Position numbers and translations under genes: made by a program. Source: Ruminococcus sp. Phil11 (lineage in GTDB: Bacteria > Bacillota > Clostridia > Oscillospirales > Ruminococcaceae). Taken from it: a stretch of 49,907 nt of DNA. This document shows positions 41,692 to 49,907 of the stretch, piece by piece (the stretch's first letter is position 1; each line of letters opens with the position of its first letter). The notes under the pieces are model-generated. The model ran no database searches, had not been told where the DNA came from, and worked only from the letters and a program-made list of their open reading frames with translations. Where the stretch lies: contig MSGZ01000009.1 in NCBI GenBank assembly GCA_001940925.1, positions 1-49,907 of the forward strand. The letters are read 5' to 3'.

Positions 41692-42806
41692 GATTCAGGA
41701 TTCCTTTCTTCTTGTATCAAAGCAATGTGACGGACATTCGGGCGGTGCTCATGATCGGAGAGCGGCCGCAGGGAGATGACCGTTATAGCGGGGTCGCGGT
41801 CTGCGGCAAGCAGAATGTCCGCGGCCGGATGAACGGTAATGAGGATGATCGCGGAGCTGCTGTCTTTCTGCCGGATCTCTTTGAGCAGATCGGTCGTGCG
41901 GCCGGAAATGCCGTAGGAGATCGCCGCGAGCAGACGCAGCATCGGATAGAGCGCGTCTGTGCCGGAGCGGAACGGCGTTTCGGCGGGCGCGTCATTGACG
42001 TCAGTATTTGCGCAGAGCCGGACGGGTATCCGCATTTCGGCTGCGGTATTGAGACAGGCCGCACAGAGCCGCACGGCATTTTCAAACGAATCCGTATCGG
42101 ATACGGTTTCGCGGTCGGTCTCTCTGGATTCCATGCTCAGTACGACGGTCACGGTCGGAGAGGCTGTCTCCTGAAACTGCCGGACCATCGGCTGTTCAGT
42201 GCGCGCCGAGGCACTCCAGCAGATATCCCGCACCGGATCGCCGTCCGTATAAGGACGGATGCCGCTGAAGCACATCCGGTCAGGAATGAGCATGCGCCTG
42301 CGGATAATATCACCCATGATCTGCCGCGGGAACACATCCGGCATCTCCGACTGCCTGCGCCCCGGGAGCACGGTCAGCTCGGCGTGCGCCTCCGGCAGTC
42401 TGCGGGAGAGCTCCTGTGCGCCGAACAGGTCGTTGATGACGATGACCGCGTGATCGACGGTGAACATGCCGCGCCTGGTGCAGGTGACATTCCAGTGCCG
42501 CGTGATCTTCCGGTACGGCATCACGCAGAAGAAGCTGGAAACGAAGCGTGTTTCCTCGGAAACAGCAGACTGCTTTGTCGCGAACAGCAGGGACGAATGC
42601 GTCGTCAGCTCGGCTTTGACCCACGGTAGCGGGAGAAGCTTCCGGCTGCAGATCGTCTCGGTCAGCGTGACCGTGTCGCCCTCAAAGACCTCCTGCTCGG
42701 AAAACGCGAGCTCGTAAGTGAGATTTTTGAAGCCGAACCGCCGGATGAGTGACTGGGAGACCACGATCGCAAAGCCGACGCAGAGCAGCAGCAGTACGAG
42801 GATCAT
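41688..42806 (-). CDS. DUF58-domain protein
   Basis: The protein has 372 residues. An N-terminal hydrophobic segment (LVLLLLCVGFAIVVS) is followed by a beta-rich region and the DUF58 signature FSGIRPYTDGDPVRDICWSASART, then a von Willebrand A-like stretch (TVTVVLSMES). DUF58 proteins pair with MoxR ATPases and are thought to act in folding, metal insertion or export of partner proteins. Its start overlaps moxR (4 bp) and its end overlaps the cohesin lipoprotein (4 bp). The transglutaminase-like gene often found third in such operons is replaced by the cohesin lipoprotein. Confidence 0.9.
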   Translation of the reverse strand: MILVLLLLCVGFAIVVSQSLIRRFGFKNLTYELAFSEQEVFEGDTVTLTETICSRKLLPLPWVKAELTTHSSLLFATKQSAVSEETRFVSSFFCVMPYRKITRHWNVTCTRRGMFTVDHAVIVINDLFGAQELSRRLPEAHAELTVLPGRRQSEMPDVFPRQIMGDIIRRRMLIPDRMCFSGIRPYTDGDPVRDICWSASARTEQPMVRQFQETASPTVTVVLSMESRETDRETVSDTDSFENAVRLCAACLNTAAEMRIPVRLCANTDVNDAPAETPFRSGTDALYPMLRLLAAISYGISGRTTDLLKEIRQKDSSSAIILITVHPAADILLAADRDPAITVISLRPLSDHEHRPNVRHIALIQEERNPES

Positions 42807-43756
42807 GATTTCGGCACCGGCACGCTGTCAAGGATCTCGCCGACCAGACTGCGTGCAGCCTGCCGGTCGGTGAGCAGTCCCTCTGCCGCATGGATGCGGT
42901 GCGTGCAGACCGCCGGGAATACCTTTTTGATATCGTCGGGCAGCAGATAGTCTCTGCCTTCCATTGCCGCAGCAGCCTGTGCCGCGTGCCGGACGGCGAG
43001 CGCGCCGCGGGTGCTCAGTCCGAAGCGGATCTTCTTGTGACGCCGCGTCGCATCGGCAAGGTCAAGCAGATAATCGAGCACCGCGTCCGAAGCGGAAACG
43101 GTCCGCACAGCCTGCTGTGCAGAGAGCAGCGTCTCAGGATCGGTGACCGGCTTCAGCGCATCCAGCGGGTCGGCGGTCTGCCGGTCTTTGAGGATCTCGC
43201 GTTCCTGATCCCGTTCGGGGACGCCGGGTGCAAGGCACATGAAAAAGCGGTCGAGCTGAGCTTCGGGCAGCGGGAACGTGCCCTGCAGCTCGATCGGGTT
43301 CTGTGTCGCGATGACGAAAAACGGCTTCGGCAGGTCATACCGGACGCCGCCCGCCGTGACTTGATGCTCCGCCATGCATTCGAGCAGACCCGCCTGCGAG
43401 CGCGGTGCCATGCGGTTGATCTCGTCGGCAAGCAGCAGATTCGTAAAGACCGGCCCCTTGCGGAACTGCATGGTGCGGCTGCCGTCGGGCTGCTGCACGA
43501 GCATCTCAAAGCCGGTGATATCCGCCGGCATCAGGTCAGGCGTACACTGCACGCGCTTGGAATCGCAGCCGGTCAGCACGGCAAATGCGTTGACGAGCGT
43601 GGTCTTGCCGGTGCCGGGGAGATCCTCGAGCAGCACATGTCCGCCGCAGAGGATCGCGGCTGTCAGCATATAAATAGTATCGTCCGCGCCGCGGATGACG
43701 GTTCCGGCTGCCTGCCGGAGCTTCTCCGCGAGCTGCGGGATATCCTGTATTTTCAT
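42803..43756 (-). CDS. MoxR-family AAA+ ATPase
   Basis: The protein has 317 residues. Walker A is EDLPGTGKTTL, Walker B LLLADEINRM, with RSQAGLLECMAEHQVT, FFVIATQNPIELQGTFPLPEAQLDRF (sensor 1 region, in part) and a C-terminal lid domain. MoxR proteins are chaperone-like ATPases working with a DUF58/vWA partner. GGAGTGTCCC precedes the ATG and a strong promoter lies upstream. Confidence 0.95.
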   Translation of the reverse strand: MKIQDIPQLAEKLRQAAGTVIRGADDTIYMLTAAILCGGHVLLEDLPGTGKTTLVNAFAVLTGCDSKRVQCTPDLMPADITGFEMLVQQPDGSRTMQFRKGPVFTNLLLADEINRMAPRSQAGLLECMAEHQVTAGGVRYDLPKPFFVIATQNPIELQGTFPLPEAQLDRFFMCLAPGVPERDQEREILKDRQTADPLDALKPVTDPETLLSAQQAVRTVSASDAVLDYLLDLADATRRHKKIRFGLSTRGALAVRHAAQAAAAMEGRDYLLPDDIKKVFPAVCTHRIHAAEGLLTDRQAARSLVGEILDSVPVPKS

Positions 43757-43791
43757 GGGACACTCCTTTCGGAAAAAACTCAGATACTGCT

Positions 43792-43820
43792 AGTATAGCA
43801 TGAGAAACCGATTTTGTCAA
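43792..43820 (-). promoter_or_regulatory. Promoter of the MoxR-DUF58-cohesin operon
   Basis: On the minus strand a perfect TTGACA (43815-43820), a 17-bp spacer and TATACT (43792-43797). Confidence 0.88.
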
Positions 43821-44235
43821 ATCCTGTGCTGTATTTTTTTCGGATGTGCCGTCCGGAAAACTGCGAAGCAGAATGAAAAAACAAATTCAGACGTCTGATT
43901 TCCATATTACGATTTGTATATTCTCTGGAACGGATTACAAAACGGTAACGCAAAAAATGGAATTATTCGCATAAAACCGCAAGAAATGACACGCGCAAAT
44001 CTTTGAAATATCATGATTATGAGGATGCGAAAGCTTCGCAATTTTCGGGGATTTAGGCAGTTTGTGCAGATGTAAAGCGCAAAAACAGGGAATTGTTTGA
44101 CGAATATTCAAGGAATGTTCACAAAATGTCCATATAATACAGATTGTTTTCGGCTATAATGTAAGTGTCGGACTTCCGACCCAAAAAATGAGGGTTTTTT
44201 GGAATGTTGCTACAAAAAATGAGAGGGGTTTTTTC
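43821..44235 (+). promoter_or_regulatory. Long AT-rich upstream region of the GH9 cellulase gene
   Basis: This holds no gene. TATAAT occurs at 44133-44138 and 44155-44160, but neither has a recognisable -35, suggesting an activator. A palindrome TGCGAA-AGC-TTCGCA lies at 44026-44040, 93-115 bp upstream of the -10 boxes. GTCGGACTTCCGAC (about 44167-44180) could form a small hairpin in the leader. GAGAGGGG with a T-rich spacer precedes the ATG. Confidence 0.45.
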
Positions 44236-46356
44236 ATGAGCAAACATTTGATGAAGCGCGTCGGCGCAGTCTGCACGAGCGCTGTGATGTCTCTGAGCGC
44301 ACTGATCGCAACAAGCACAGTCACACCGATCACGGCAGATGCGGCCGGCAGCGACAACTACGCAAGACTGCTCCAGTACAGCCTGTATCTGTATGACGCC
44401 AACATGTGCGGCGACATCTCCGGCAGCTGTGCAATGGAGTGGCGCGGCAACTGCCACATGGACGACCAGGTCAAGGGCGGTTACCACGACGCAGGCGACC
44501 ATGTCATGTTCGGTCTGCCGCAGGGCTACGCTGCCAGCACGATCGCATGGTCCTACTACGAGTTCAAGAACTCGTATGACAAGCTCGGCCTGACCGACCA
44601 CTACAAGACGATCAACAAGCACTTTATTGATTTCTTCAAGGCATCCACGAAGCTGAACGGCGACAGCGTCTCCGAGTTCCTGTATCAGAAGGGCGAGGGT
44701 CAGCCGGACCACAACTACTGGGGCGCACCGGAGAACCAGACCGGTTCCCGCAAGATGTACTGGACGTCCAACGGCGCAAGTGATATCGCAGCAGAGTATG
44801 CGGCAGCGCTCGCACTGGACTACATCAACTTCAAGAATGACGAGTCCCTGAAGTACGCAAAGGCACTTTACAACTTCTCCTGCCAGAACAACCAGGTCGC
44901 AAGAGACGGCGTGCAGGGCTTCTACCTGAGCAACGATGCAAAGTGCAGCGATGACCAGGCATGGGCAGCCGCATGGCTCCACATCGCGACCGGCGAAGGC
45001 AAGTACCTTGACGATGCAAAGTCCAAGGTCACGCAGTACCTCGGCTGGGCACACGCGTGGGGCAACACCGACCTCGGCGCAGCGACCGTCATCGCGGAGA
45101 TCACCAAAGACTGGAGCAAGGTCAACGGTTATATCGGTTCTGTCTGCAACTCCAGCAATTACCTCTGCATGGACAGTTGGGGCAGTGCAAGATATAACTG
45201 CGGCATGCAGTTCATCTCGCTGCTCGCAACGAAAAAGGGCGGCGCAAACTATGCAAACTGGGCACAGGGTCAGATGAACCTGATCCTCGGCGGCAACGGC
45301 GGCAAGAACTATGTTGTCGGCTGGGACAACAACTCCCCGACACACTGCCACCACAGAGCTGCATCCGGCATGAATGATTCCAAGAGCGATGAGCCGAACA
45401 AGTATGTGCTTGTCGGCGCACTCGTCGGCGGCCCGAACAAGGACGGCTTGTATGTTGACCAGCGTTACGATGAAATCGGCTACATGGTCAACGAGGTCGC
45501 ACTGGACTACCAGGCATGTCTGGTCTGCGCAGCAGCCGCACTGTATGACAAGTTCGGCACCGGTTCCTGCGATACCTCGATCACCGGCGTCAAGAACGTG
45601 AACCTCAATCCGGGCAGCGGCGATAACCCGCAGCAGCCGCAGACCACAACGGCTCCTCCGGACAATCCGCAGCAGCCGACCGTGACCGATGCACCGAATC
45701 CGTCTCAGCCGGGTACTGCAAGCGGCAATGCGACCGTGACCGCAGGCGATGAAGAAGGCAAGTATCAGATCGCAGTCAACGGTCCGTGCACGCTCGAGAT
45801 CAAGATCAAGACCAACTCCAATGACTGGGAGTCCAACGGCGGCTACGGCTACTCGCAGGGCGACTGGGTTCAGAAGGAATGGAAGGCAGATTCTTCCAGC
45901 GGTTCCTTCACGGTTTCGATCGACGTTCCGTCGGGCGTCAGCAATGTCCAGTTCCAGATCTACTGGCCGAAGTCTGCTACGATCGAAAGTGCAAGCTATA
46001 CCGGCGGTTCGTCGAACCCTGTTGTCACCGATCCGCCGCAGATCGTCACGCAGGCACCTGTGACGACCACCACCACGACCACGACCACCACCACGACCAG
46101 TGCACCGGCGACCACTACCACCACAGTGACCACCGAGCAGAATAAGCCGAAGATGCTGGTCCGCGGCGACGCAAACTGCGACGGCGGCTGCGACGTTTCG
46201 GATGCAGTTCTCATCTGCCGTCTGGCTGTTGAGGACAGAAACGCACACATCACCGATCAGGGCATCGCTAATGCCGACGCGAACAGAGACGGCAAAATGG
46301 ACAGCGACGATGTCGTTGAGATCCTGAACTGGATCGCATATCTTGTTCAGTGGTAA
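44236..46356 (+). CDS. Cellulosomal GH9 endoglucanase with CBM-like module and dockerin
   Basis: The protein has 706 residues. A signal peptide (1-37) precedes the GH9 catalytic domain (about 38-440): GGYHDAGDHV (Asp85/Asp88, general base pair), THCHHRAASG (370-378) and the acid Glu420 in YMVNEVALDYQ. A Pro/Gln/Thr linker, a beta-sandwich CBM-like module (about 497-590, with exposed Trp in DWESNGGYGYSQGDW), a poly-Thr linker (about 609-633) and a C-terminal dockerin (641-706: DANCDGGCDVSDAV, DANRDGKMDSDDVV) follow. It should cut cellulose or other beta-1,4-glucans. The CBM family is not certain. Confidence 0.96.
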   Translation: MSKHLMKRVGAVCTSAVMSLSALIATSTVTPITADAAGSDNYARLLQYSLYLYDANMCGDISGSCAMEWRGNCHMDDQVKGGYHDAGDHVMFGLPQGYAASTIAWSYYEFKNSYDKLGLTDHYKTINKHFIDFFKASTKLNGDSVSEFLYQKGEGQPDHNYWGAPENQTGSRKMYWTSNGASDIAAEYAAALALDYINFKNDESLKYAKALYNFSCQNNQVARDGVQGFYLSNDAKCSDDQAWAAAWLHIATGEGKYLDDAKSKVTQYLGWAHAWGNTDLGAATVIAEITKDWSKVNGYIGSVCNSSNYLCMDSWGSARYNCGMQFISLLATKKGGANYANWAQGQMNLILGGNGGKNYVVGWDNNSPTHCHHRAASGMNDSKSDEPNKYVLVGALVGGPNKDGLYVDQRYDEIGYMVNEVALDYQACLVCAAAALYDKFGTGSCDTSITGVKNVNLNPGSGDNPQQPQTTTAPPDNPQQPTVTDAPNPSQPGTASGNATVTAGDEEGKYQIAVNGPCTLEIKIKTNSNDWESNGGYGYSQGDWVQKEWKADSSSGSFTVSIDVPSGVSNVQFQIYWPKSATIESASYTGGSSNPVVTDPPQIVTQAPVTTTTTTTTTTTTSAPATTTTTVTTEQNKPKMLVRGDANCDGGCDVSDAVLICRLAVEDRNAHITDQGIANADANRDGKMDSDDVVEILNWIAYLVQW

Positions 46357-46451
46357 TCTTTGATACAATCACATAACGCGGACACGGGTACGGTCATTTC
46401 TGGCCGTATCCGCGTTCGCGTATATACAGAAACTGCGGAGGAACGAACCGG

Positions 46452-47324
46452 ATGAAGAAAAAGACTGACCTGAAAAAGCTTGAAAAACGCAGAAAACAGG
46501 TGCGCGGCATCGGCATACGCCTGCTGCTTTTGCTGCTGTTTATTGCGATGGCATACGGCGCAAACAACCGCATCGAGGTCTCGGAATATACGTATGAAAC
46601 GTCACAGCTTTCATTTTCATTCGACGGCTTCCGCATCGTGCAGCTCAGCGACCTGCACAACAAAACCTTCCCGAAGAACAATGAGACCCTGCTGCGCGAG
46701 GTGCGCGCACTGGAACCGGACATCATTGTCCTGACCGGCGACGCGATCGACGGCAAAACGCATACGGATATCCCGGCGGCACTGCAGTTCATGGAGCAGG
46801 CCGTGCAGATCGCGCCGGTCTATTATGTCTCCGGCAACCATGAGCACGCCGTTCAGCAGGATACGCTCACGCAGTATCTGGACAAGGTGAAGGAGCTCGG
46901 CGTGCAGTATCTCAGCAACGAAGCGGTGCAGGTCAGCACGGAATCCGGCCAGACCTTCACGCTGATCGGCATGGACGACAACTCCCTGCAGGCGAACATC
47001 CTGCAGACGCTGACCGCGGACGCGAAGGACGAGTTTCAGGTGCTGCTCGCGCATGAGCCGCAGTATCTGACGGAGAGCTATGCGCCGTCCGGAGCCGATC
47101 TTGTTTTGGCGGGACATGCCCACGGCGGCCAGTTCCGGATCCCGTTCGTGCATCAGGGCATCTGGGCACCGGATCAGGGCTTCTTCCCGAAGCTGACCGA
47201 GGGCAGCTTCACCGAGGGCGATACGACGATGTATGTCAGCCGCGGGCTCGGCAACAGCGCGTTCCCGCTGCGGCTCTGCAATCATCCGGAGATCGTCAGC
47301 GTGACGCTCCGCGTCGTAAAATGA
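46452..47324 (+). CDS. Membrane-anchored calcineurin-like metallophosphoesterase
   Basis: The protein has 290 residues. A basic N-terminus and one transmembrane helix (about 20-38) precede the phosphoesterase fold: IVQLSDLHNKTF (metal-binding Asp and His), DIIVLTGDAID, YYVSGNHEHA and VLAGHAHGGQFRIPF. It is of the YkuE type, whose substrates are in part envelope phosphoesters or lipids. The domain probably lies outside the cell. GGAGGAACGAACCGG precedes the ATG. Asparaginase follows after 13 bases. Confidence 0.9.
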   Translation: MKKKTDLKKLEKRRKQVRGIGIRLLLLLLFIAMAYGANNRIEVSEYTYETSQLSFSFDGFRIVQLSDLHNKTFPKNNETLLREVRALEPDIIVLTGDAIDGKTHTDIPAALQFMEQAVQIAPVYYVSGNHEHAVQQDTLTQYLDKVKELGVQYLSNEAVQVSTESGQTFTLIGMDDNSLQANILQTLTADAKDEFQVLLAHEPQYLTESYAPSGADLVLAGHAHGGQFRIPFVHQGIWAPDQGFFPKLTEGSFTEGDTTMYVSRGLGNSAFPLRLCNHPEIVSVTLRVVK

Positions 47325-47337
47325 GAGGATATTGCTT

Positions 47338-48363
47338 ATGCAGATCGCGTTGATCCTGACCGGCGGAACGATATGCAGCAGAACGGCCTCTGACGGCGCA
47401 CGCAGAAGTGATGCAGGTACTGCGCTGACGGTGCTGGAACAGCATTACCGCCTTGCGAATCCGTATTCGTCGGTGCAGTTTCAGACGTTTATCCCGCTGA
47501 ACAAATTAAGCGAGGATCTGACGCCGGACGACTGGTGCACGCTGCTGCGGGCCTGCTCGACGCTTGACCATGAAAAGTTCGGCGGTATTATCATCGCACA
47601 CGGTACGGATACGCTGGAACAGACCGCCGCGATGCTGTCGGCAGCACTCTGCGGCATCAGCATTCCGGTCGTGCTTGTCTCGGCGATCGCGCCGCTATCG
47701 GATGCGATGACAAACGGCCACGCCAATTTTGACGCAGCCGTGAAGTTGATCTGCCGCGGGTTATCGGGCGGCGTGTGGGCGGTGTACCGCAATCTGAGCG
47801 GCGAGACGTACCTGCACCGCGGCTTTGACCTGCTGCCCTGTCAGCATGAGAGCATGGACTTTTTCAGCAGCACGATGCAGCCTGTCGAGCGGGTGCGCAC
47901 GGCGGAACGCATCCCGAAAAAAAGCACCCGCACGGATATGCGGGTACTGTCTGTGAAGGCTTTGCATCCGAAGGATGTGCTGCTGCTGCATCCGTACAAC
48001 GGGCAGCGTTACGACCGCTTTTCGCTGGAAGGCACCGCGGCGGTCGTGCACGGAACGTATCATTCCGAGACGGCCAATTCGTCGCGGTATTCGCCGTTCG
48101 GGATGCAGAATCTGATTCGCCGCTGCAAGCAGCTTGAGATCCCCTGTTATCTGGCACCCTGTCATCTGCATGATGAGAGCTACGGCTCCAGCTGCGACCT
48201 GATCGGCGAGGGCGCGATCCCTTTGGAAGGCATGACGCTTTCCTTTGCCTACGGTGCGGTCTGGGTCGGATGTCTCCTCGGGTATGCGGGCGACGCGCTG
48301 ACGGTTTTCGTCCGGCAGACCCGTCAGTTTCTGGAAAGCCAGGACTTCCGCTGCTGCATGTAA
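47338..48363 (+). CDS. L-asparaginase family protein
   Basis: The protein has 341 residues. The N-terminal IALILTGGTICS holds the first catalytic Thr, and IIIAHGTDTLEQTA the Thr-Asp pair; VVLVSAIAPLSDAMTNGHANFDAAV aligns with the third block, although it is divergent. The C-terminal half (AAVVHGTYHSETANSS onward) is like the small domain but weakly conserved, so the substrate may differ from asparagine. The start at ATG 47338 is two codons after an in-frame TTG that is also possible. Its end overlaps the convergent DUF4416 gene by 40 bp. Confidence 0.8.
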   Translation: MQIALILTGGTICSRTASDGARRSDAGTALTVLEQHYRLANPYSSVQFQTFIPLNKLSEDLTPDDWCTLLRACSTLDHEKFGGIIIAHGTDTLEQTAAMLSAALCGISIPVVLVSAIAPLSDAMTNGHANFDAAVKLICRGLSGGVWAVYRNLSGETYLHRGFDLLPCQHESMDFFSSTMQPVERVRTAERIPKKSTRTDMRVLSVKALHPKDVLLLHPYNGQRYDRFSLEGTAAVVHGTYHSETANSSRYSPFGMQNLIRRCKQLEIPCYLAPCHLHDESYGSSCDLIGEGAIPLEGMTLSFAYGAVWVGCLLGYAGDALTVFVRQTRQFLESQDFRCCM

Positions 48364-48866
48364 ATCGCGCGTGCCTGCGTCAGAAACGCATGTACCTGCG
48401 GCAGCTTGAAATCCATGTATGTCCACGGAAACGGGTTCCATGCGTGCCGCGCATAAAAGAGCGTCAGCTCCGCGTAAATTCCGTCAGAGAGCGGGATGCG
48501 GTGTCCGGCGTTTTTGGTTGTCGCAAGCGAGAGCCGTCCGGCACTGACAAAGCCGGGGTCAAGATTGACGGAGCGGTTCCCGTCTGCTGCTGCGGCCTGT
48601 TCGATGCTGTTCGTCAGCGTTTTGATCGCGGCGAGCTCCGCGGGGTCGCGGCACTCCGAAAATGAAAGCATTTTGCGGTAGACTTTGCCGCCCATTTCGC
48701 CGTCGTAGTAGGGCGAGATATCGGAAAAGCAGTACGGCTCCGATTCGAGATCGGTTTCGCCGTATGCTGCTTTCAGCTTGGCGATCGCTGCATCTGCGGT
48801 GCGTTCGTCTGTATACAGCACCGCGCAGATCAGCTTTTCCGGTTCAAATGTGAAGGCTTTGCCCAT
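48324..48866 (-). CDS. DUF4416 family protein
   Basis: The protein has 180 residues. Family blocks are ESEPYCFSDISPYYDGEMGG, RSVNLDPGFVSAGRLSLATTK, HRIPLSDGIYAELTLFY and FPWTYMDFK. The function of DUF4416 is unknown. AAAGGAGCATCATT precedes the ATG. The 3' end overlaps the convergent asparaginase gene. Confidence 0.9.
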   Translation of the reverse strand: MGKAFTFEPEKLICAVLYTDERTADAAIAKLKAAYGETDLESEPYCFSDISPYYDGEMGGKVYRKMLSFSECRDPAELAAIKTLTNSIEQAAAADGNRSVNLDPGFVSAGRLSLATTKNAGHRIPLSDGIYAELTLFYARHAWNPFPWTYMDFKLPQVHAFLTQARAIYMQQRKSWLSRN

Positions 48867-48971
48867 AATGATGCTCCTTTCGTTTCTGCGTATTTATGAT
48901 AGCACGGATAGGCAGAAATGTCAAGCAATGTTTTCCGGAATCAAACCATCATTCTGAAAGGGGTTCTTTTT

Positions 48972-49253
48972 ATGAGCGGCATCATAGAACGCAAAAAAAT
49001 GCATCCGAACAATATGATGTGTGCGGGCTGGTCTCCGGCTCTGGGAATGTATATCATGAACACGCTGGAATCAGCAAGCTTTTTCAGTTACTGCGATTTT
49101 TACGAGATCACCGAGGATACCTACGAGCATTTTCTCGATGAGGGCTTTGATCCGCAGCCGGTCAGACTGCTGTTTTCAGGCAGCCCGCACCGGAAGCCGA
49201 CAGACGAGGAACAGCGGCTTCATGACATTTTTACCGGACACACAGAAGGCTGA
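48972..49253 (+). CDS. Small hypothetical protein
   Basis: The protein has 93 residues, soluble. It begins MSGIIERKKMHPNNMMCAGW and continues with SFFSYCDFYEITEDTYEHFLDEGF. AAAGGGG lies about eight bases before ATG 48972. It is followed by two further plus-strand genes. I recognise no family. Confidence 0.6.
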   Translation: MSGIIERKKMHPNNMMCAGWSPALGMYIMNTLESASFFSYCDFYEITEDTYEHFLDEGFDPQPVRLLFSGSPHRKPTDEEQRLHDIFTGHTEG

Positions 49254-49294
49254 CAGATCCCGAACCATTCACAAACACAGAAAGGATATTGATT

Positions 49295-49480
49295 ATGAAA
49301 ACCTACAAGATCATTGAAATTGAACGCAAATACATCAAAAAAGACTACAGCTACGCAGAGGGTGTCATGGAATCCGAGGCACATGACGGCTGGGAGGTCG
49401 TCAGCATTGCATTTGATACGGGCAAGGATATCTGCGGCAATATGCTCATCACTTTTGCCCGAGAGAGAGAAAAAGCATGA
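49295..49480 (+). CDS. DUF4177-like small protein
   Basis: The protein has 61 residues. KTYKIIEIERKYIKKDYSY, AEGVMESEAHDGWEVVSIAF and NMLITFARERE match the pattern of DUF4177 (beta strands around a GWE core). AAAGGATATTGATT precedes the ATG. Its stop overlaps the start of the endonuclease III gene (ATGA). The function is unknown. Confidence 0.65.
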   Translation: MKTYKIIEIERKYIKKDYSYAEGVMESEAHDGWEVVSIAFDTGKDICGNMLITFAREREKA

Positions 49481-49907
49481 CAAAATTGCAGAAAAAGGCA
49501 GCAGAGATCTGCGACGTCCTTGATACGCTGTATCCGGAGGCACTCTGCTCGCTGGAATACGGCAAGCCCTATGAGCTGATGATCGCGACGCGGCTTTCCG
49601 CACAGTGCACGGATGCCCGCGTCAACATCGTGACAAGGGAGCTGTTCAAACAGTACCCGACGCTCGATTCCTTCGCAGATGCGGAGCTTTCTGAGCTTGA
49701 GCAGGCGGTGCATCCCTGCGGCTTTTATAAAGCAAAGGCAAAGAGCATCAAGGAGATGTGTCAGCGCGTCCGCGATGTGTACGGCGGCGTCGTGCCGGAC
49801 AACATGGACGACCTGCTGACGCTGTCCGGCATCGGGCGGAAAACCGCGAACCTGCTGCTCGGTGACGTCTACGGCAAACCTGCAGTCGTGACCGATACGC
49901 ACTGCAT
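49477..49907 (+). CDS. nth: Endonuclease III, 3' end outside the window
   Basis: The gene has 143 codons in the window and is open to the edge. MIATRLSAQCTDARVN, the helix-hairpin-helix LSGIGRKTANLLLG with its catalytic Lys (GRKTA), and VVTDTHC, which should lead to the catalytic Asp, identify the DNA glycosylase/AP lyase. The C-terminal iron-sulfur cluster part is not visible. It acts in base excision repair of oxidised pyrimidines. It is coupled to the small gene before it by ATGA. Confidence 0.93.
   Translation, partial: MTKLQKKAAEICDVLDTLYPEALCSLEYGKPYELMIATRLSAQCTDARVNIVTRELFKQYPTLDSFADAELSELEQAVHPCGFYKAKAKSIKEMCQRVRDVYGGVVPDNMDDLLTLSGIGRKTANLLLGDVYGKPAVVTDTHC

Noticed and set aside
44119..46368. 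Long minus-strand open frame opposite the GH9 gene
   Set aside because: It is a mirror of the GC-biased coding strand, has no family blocks, and lies fully opposite a clear cellulase.

Overview
The window looks like part of the chromosome of a fibre-degrading, cellulosome-building Ruminococcus-type Firmicute (Ruminococcaceae), with a moderately GC-rich genome. The support is direct: dockerin modules on a scaffoldin fragment, a GH16 and a GH9 enzyme; two cohesin modules; threonine-rich linkers; a GH31 alpha-xylosidase-type enzyme; strong Shine-Dalgarno sites; and many near-consensus sigma-A promoters with 17-bp spacers. I cannot fix the species. No rRNA, tRNA, CRISPR array, transposase or phage gene was seen.

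Layout. 1-951: the 3' end of a scaffoldin (21-bp repeat linker, cohesin, dockerin). 1018-7657 (minus): a two-gene operon encoding a 1677-residue cold-shock-like/helical-repeat/STAND ATPase and a 539-residue STAND ATPase with a C-terminal HEPN-like RNxxxH motif. This is the best candidate for an undescribed, possibly anti-phage, system. It has its own consensus promoter preceded by a pair of direct repeats. 7866-12812 (minus): a tightly coupled five-gene lipid operon (PlsC-like acyltransferase, acyl-AMP ligase, B12-type radical SAM enzyme, CDP-alcohol phosphatidyltransferase, permuted papain-fold protein). 13225-15470: a two-component system. 15635-24992: a long same-strand run with radC, uvrB, an SF0329-HAD fusion, dnaE and a dGTPase. 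25141-28528: a GT2-GtrA glycosyltransferase, a lipoprotein and an AGCS symporter.

28601-32020: a YezG-like orphan immunity-type gene, then an AraC regulator divergent from a dockerin-bearing tandem GH16 glucanase. 32179-36183 (minus): GH31, PH-domain and FkbM methyltransferase genes. 36344-39136: a SleB-type hydrolase, serine acetyltransferase and a CarD-like factor. 39587-43756 (minus): a MoxR - DUF58 - lipoprotein-cohesin operon, followed by a GHL10 lipoprotein. 44236-46356: a dockerin-bearing GH9 cellulase. 46452-49907: phosphoesterase, asparaginase, DUF4416, small proteins and the start of endonuclease III.

How the parts fit. The secreted GH16 and GH9 enzymes carry dockerins that would plug into cohesins such as those of the first scaffoldin or the lipoprotein at 40903-41691. 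The latter would attach a cohesin to the outer face of the membrane by a lipid anchor, and it is translationally coupled to a MoxR/DUF58 pair. The GH31 enzyme has no signal peptide and would finish oligosaccharide breakdown in the cytoplasm. Functional statements for the STAND/HEPN pair and the lipid operon are inference from motifs and gene order.
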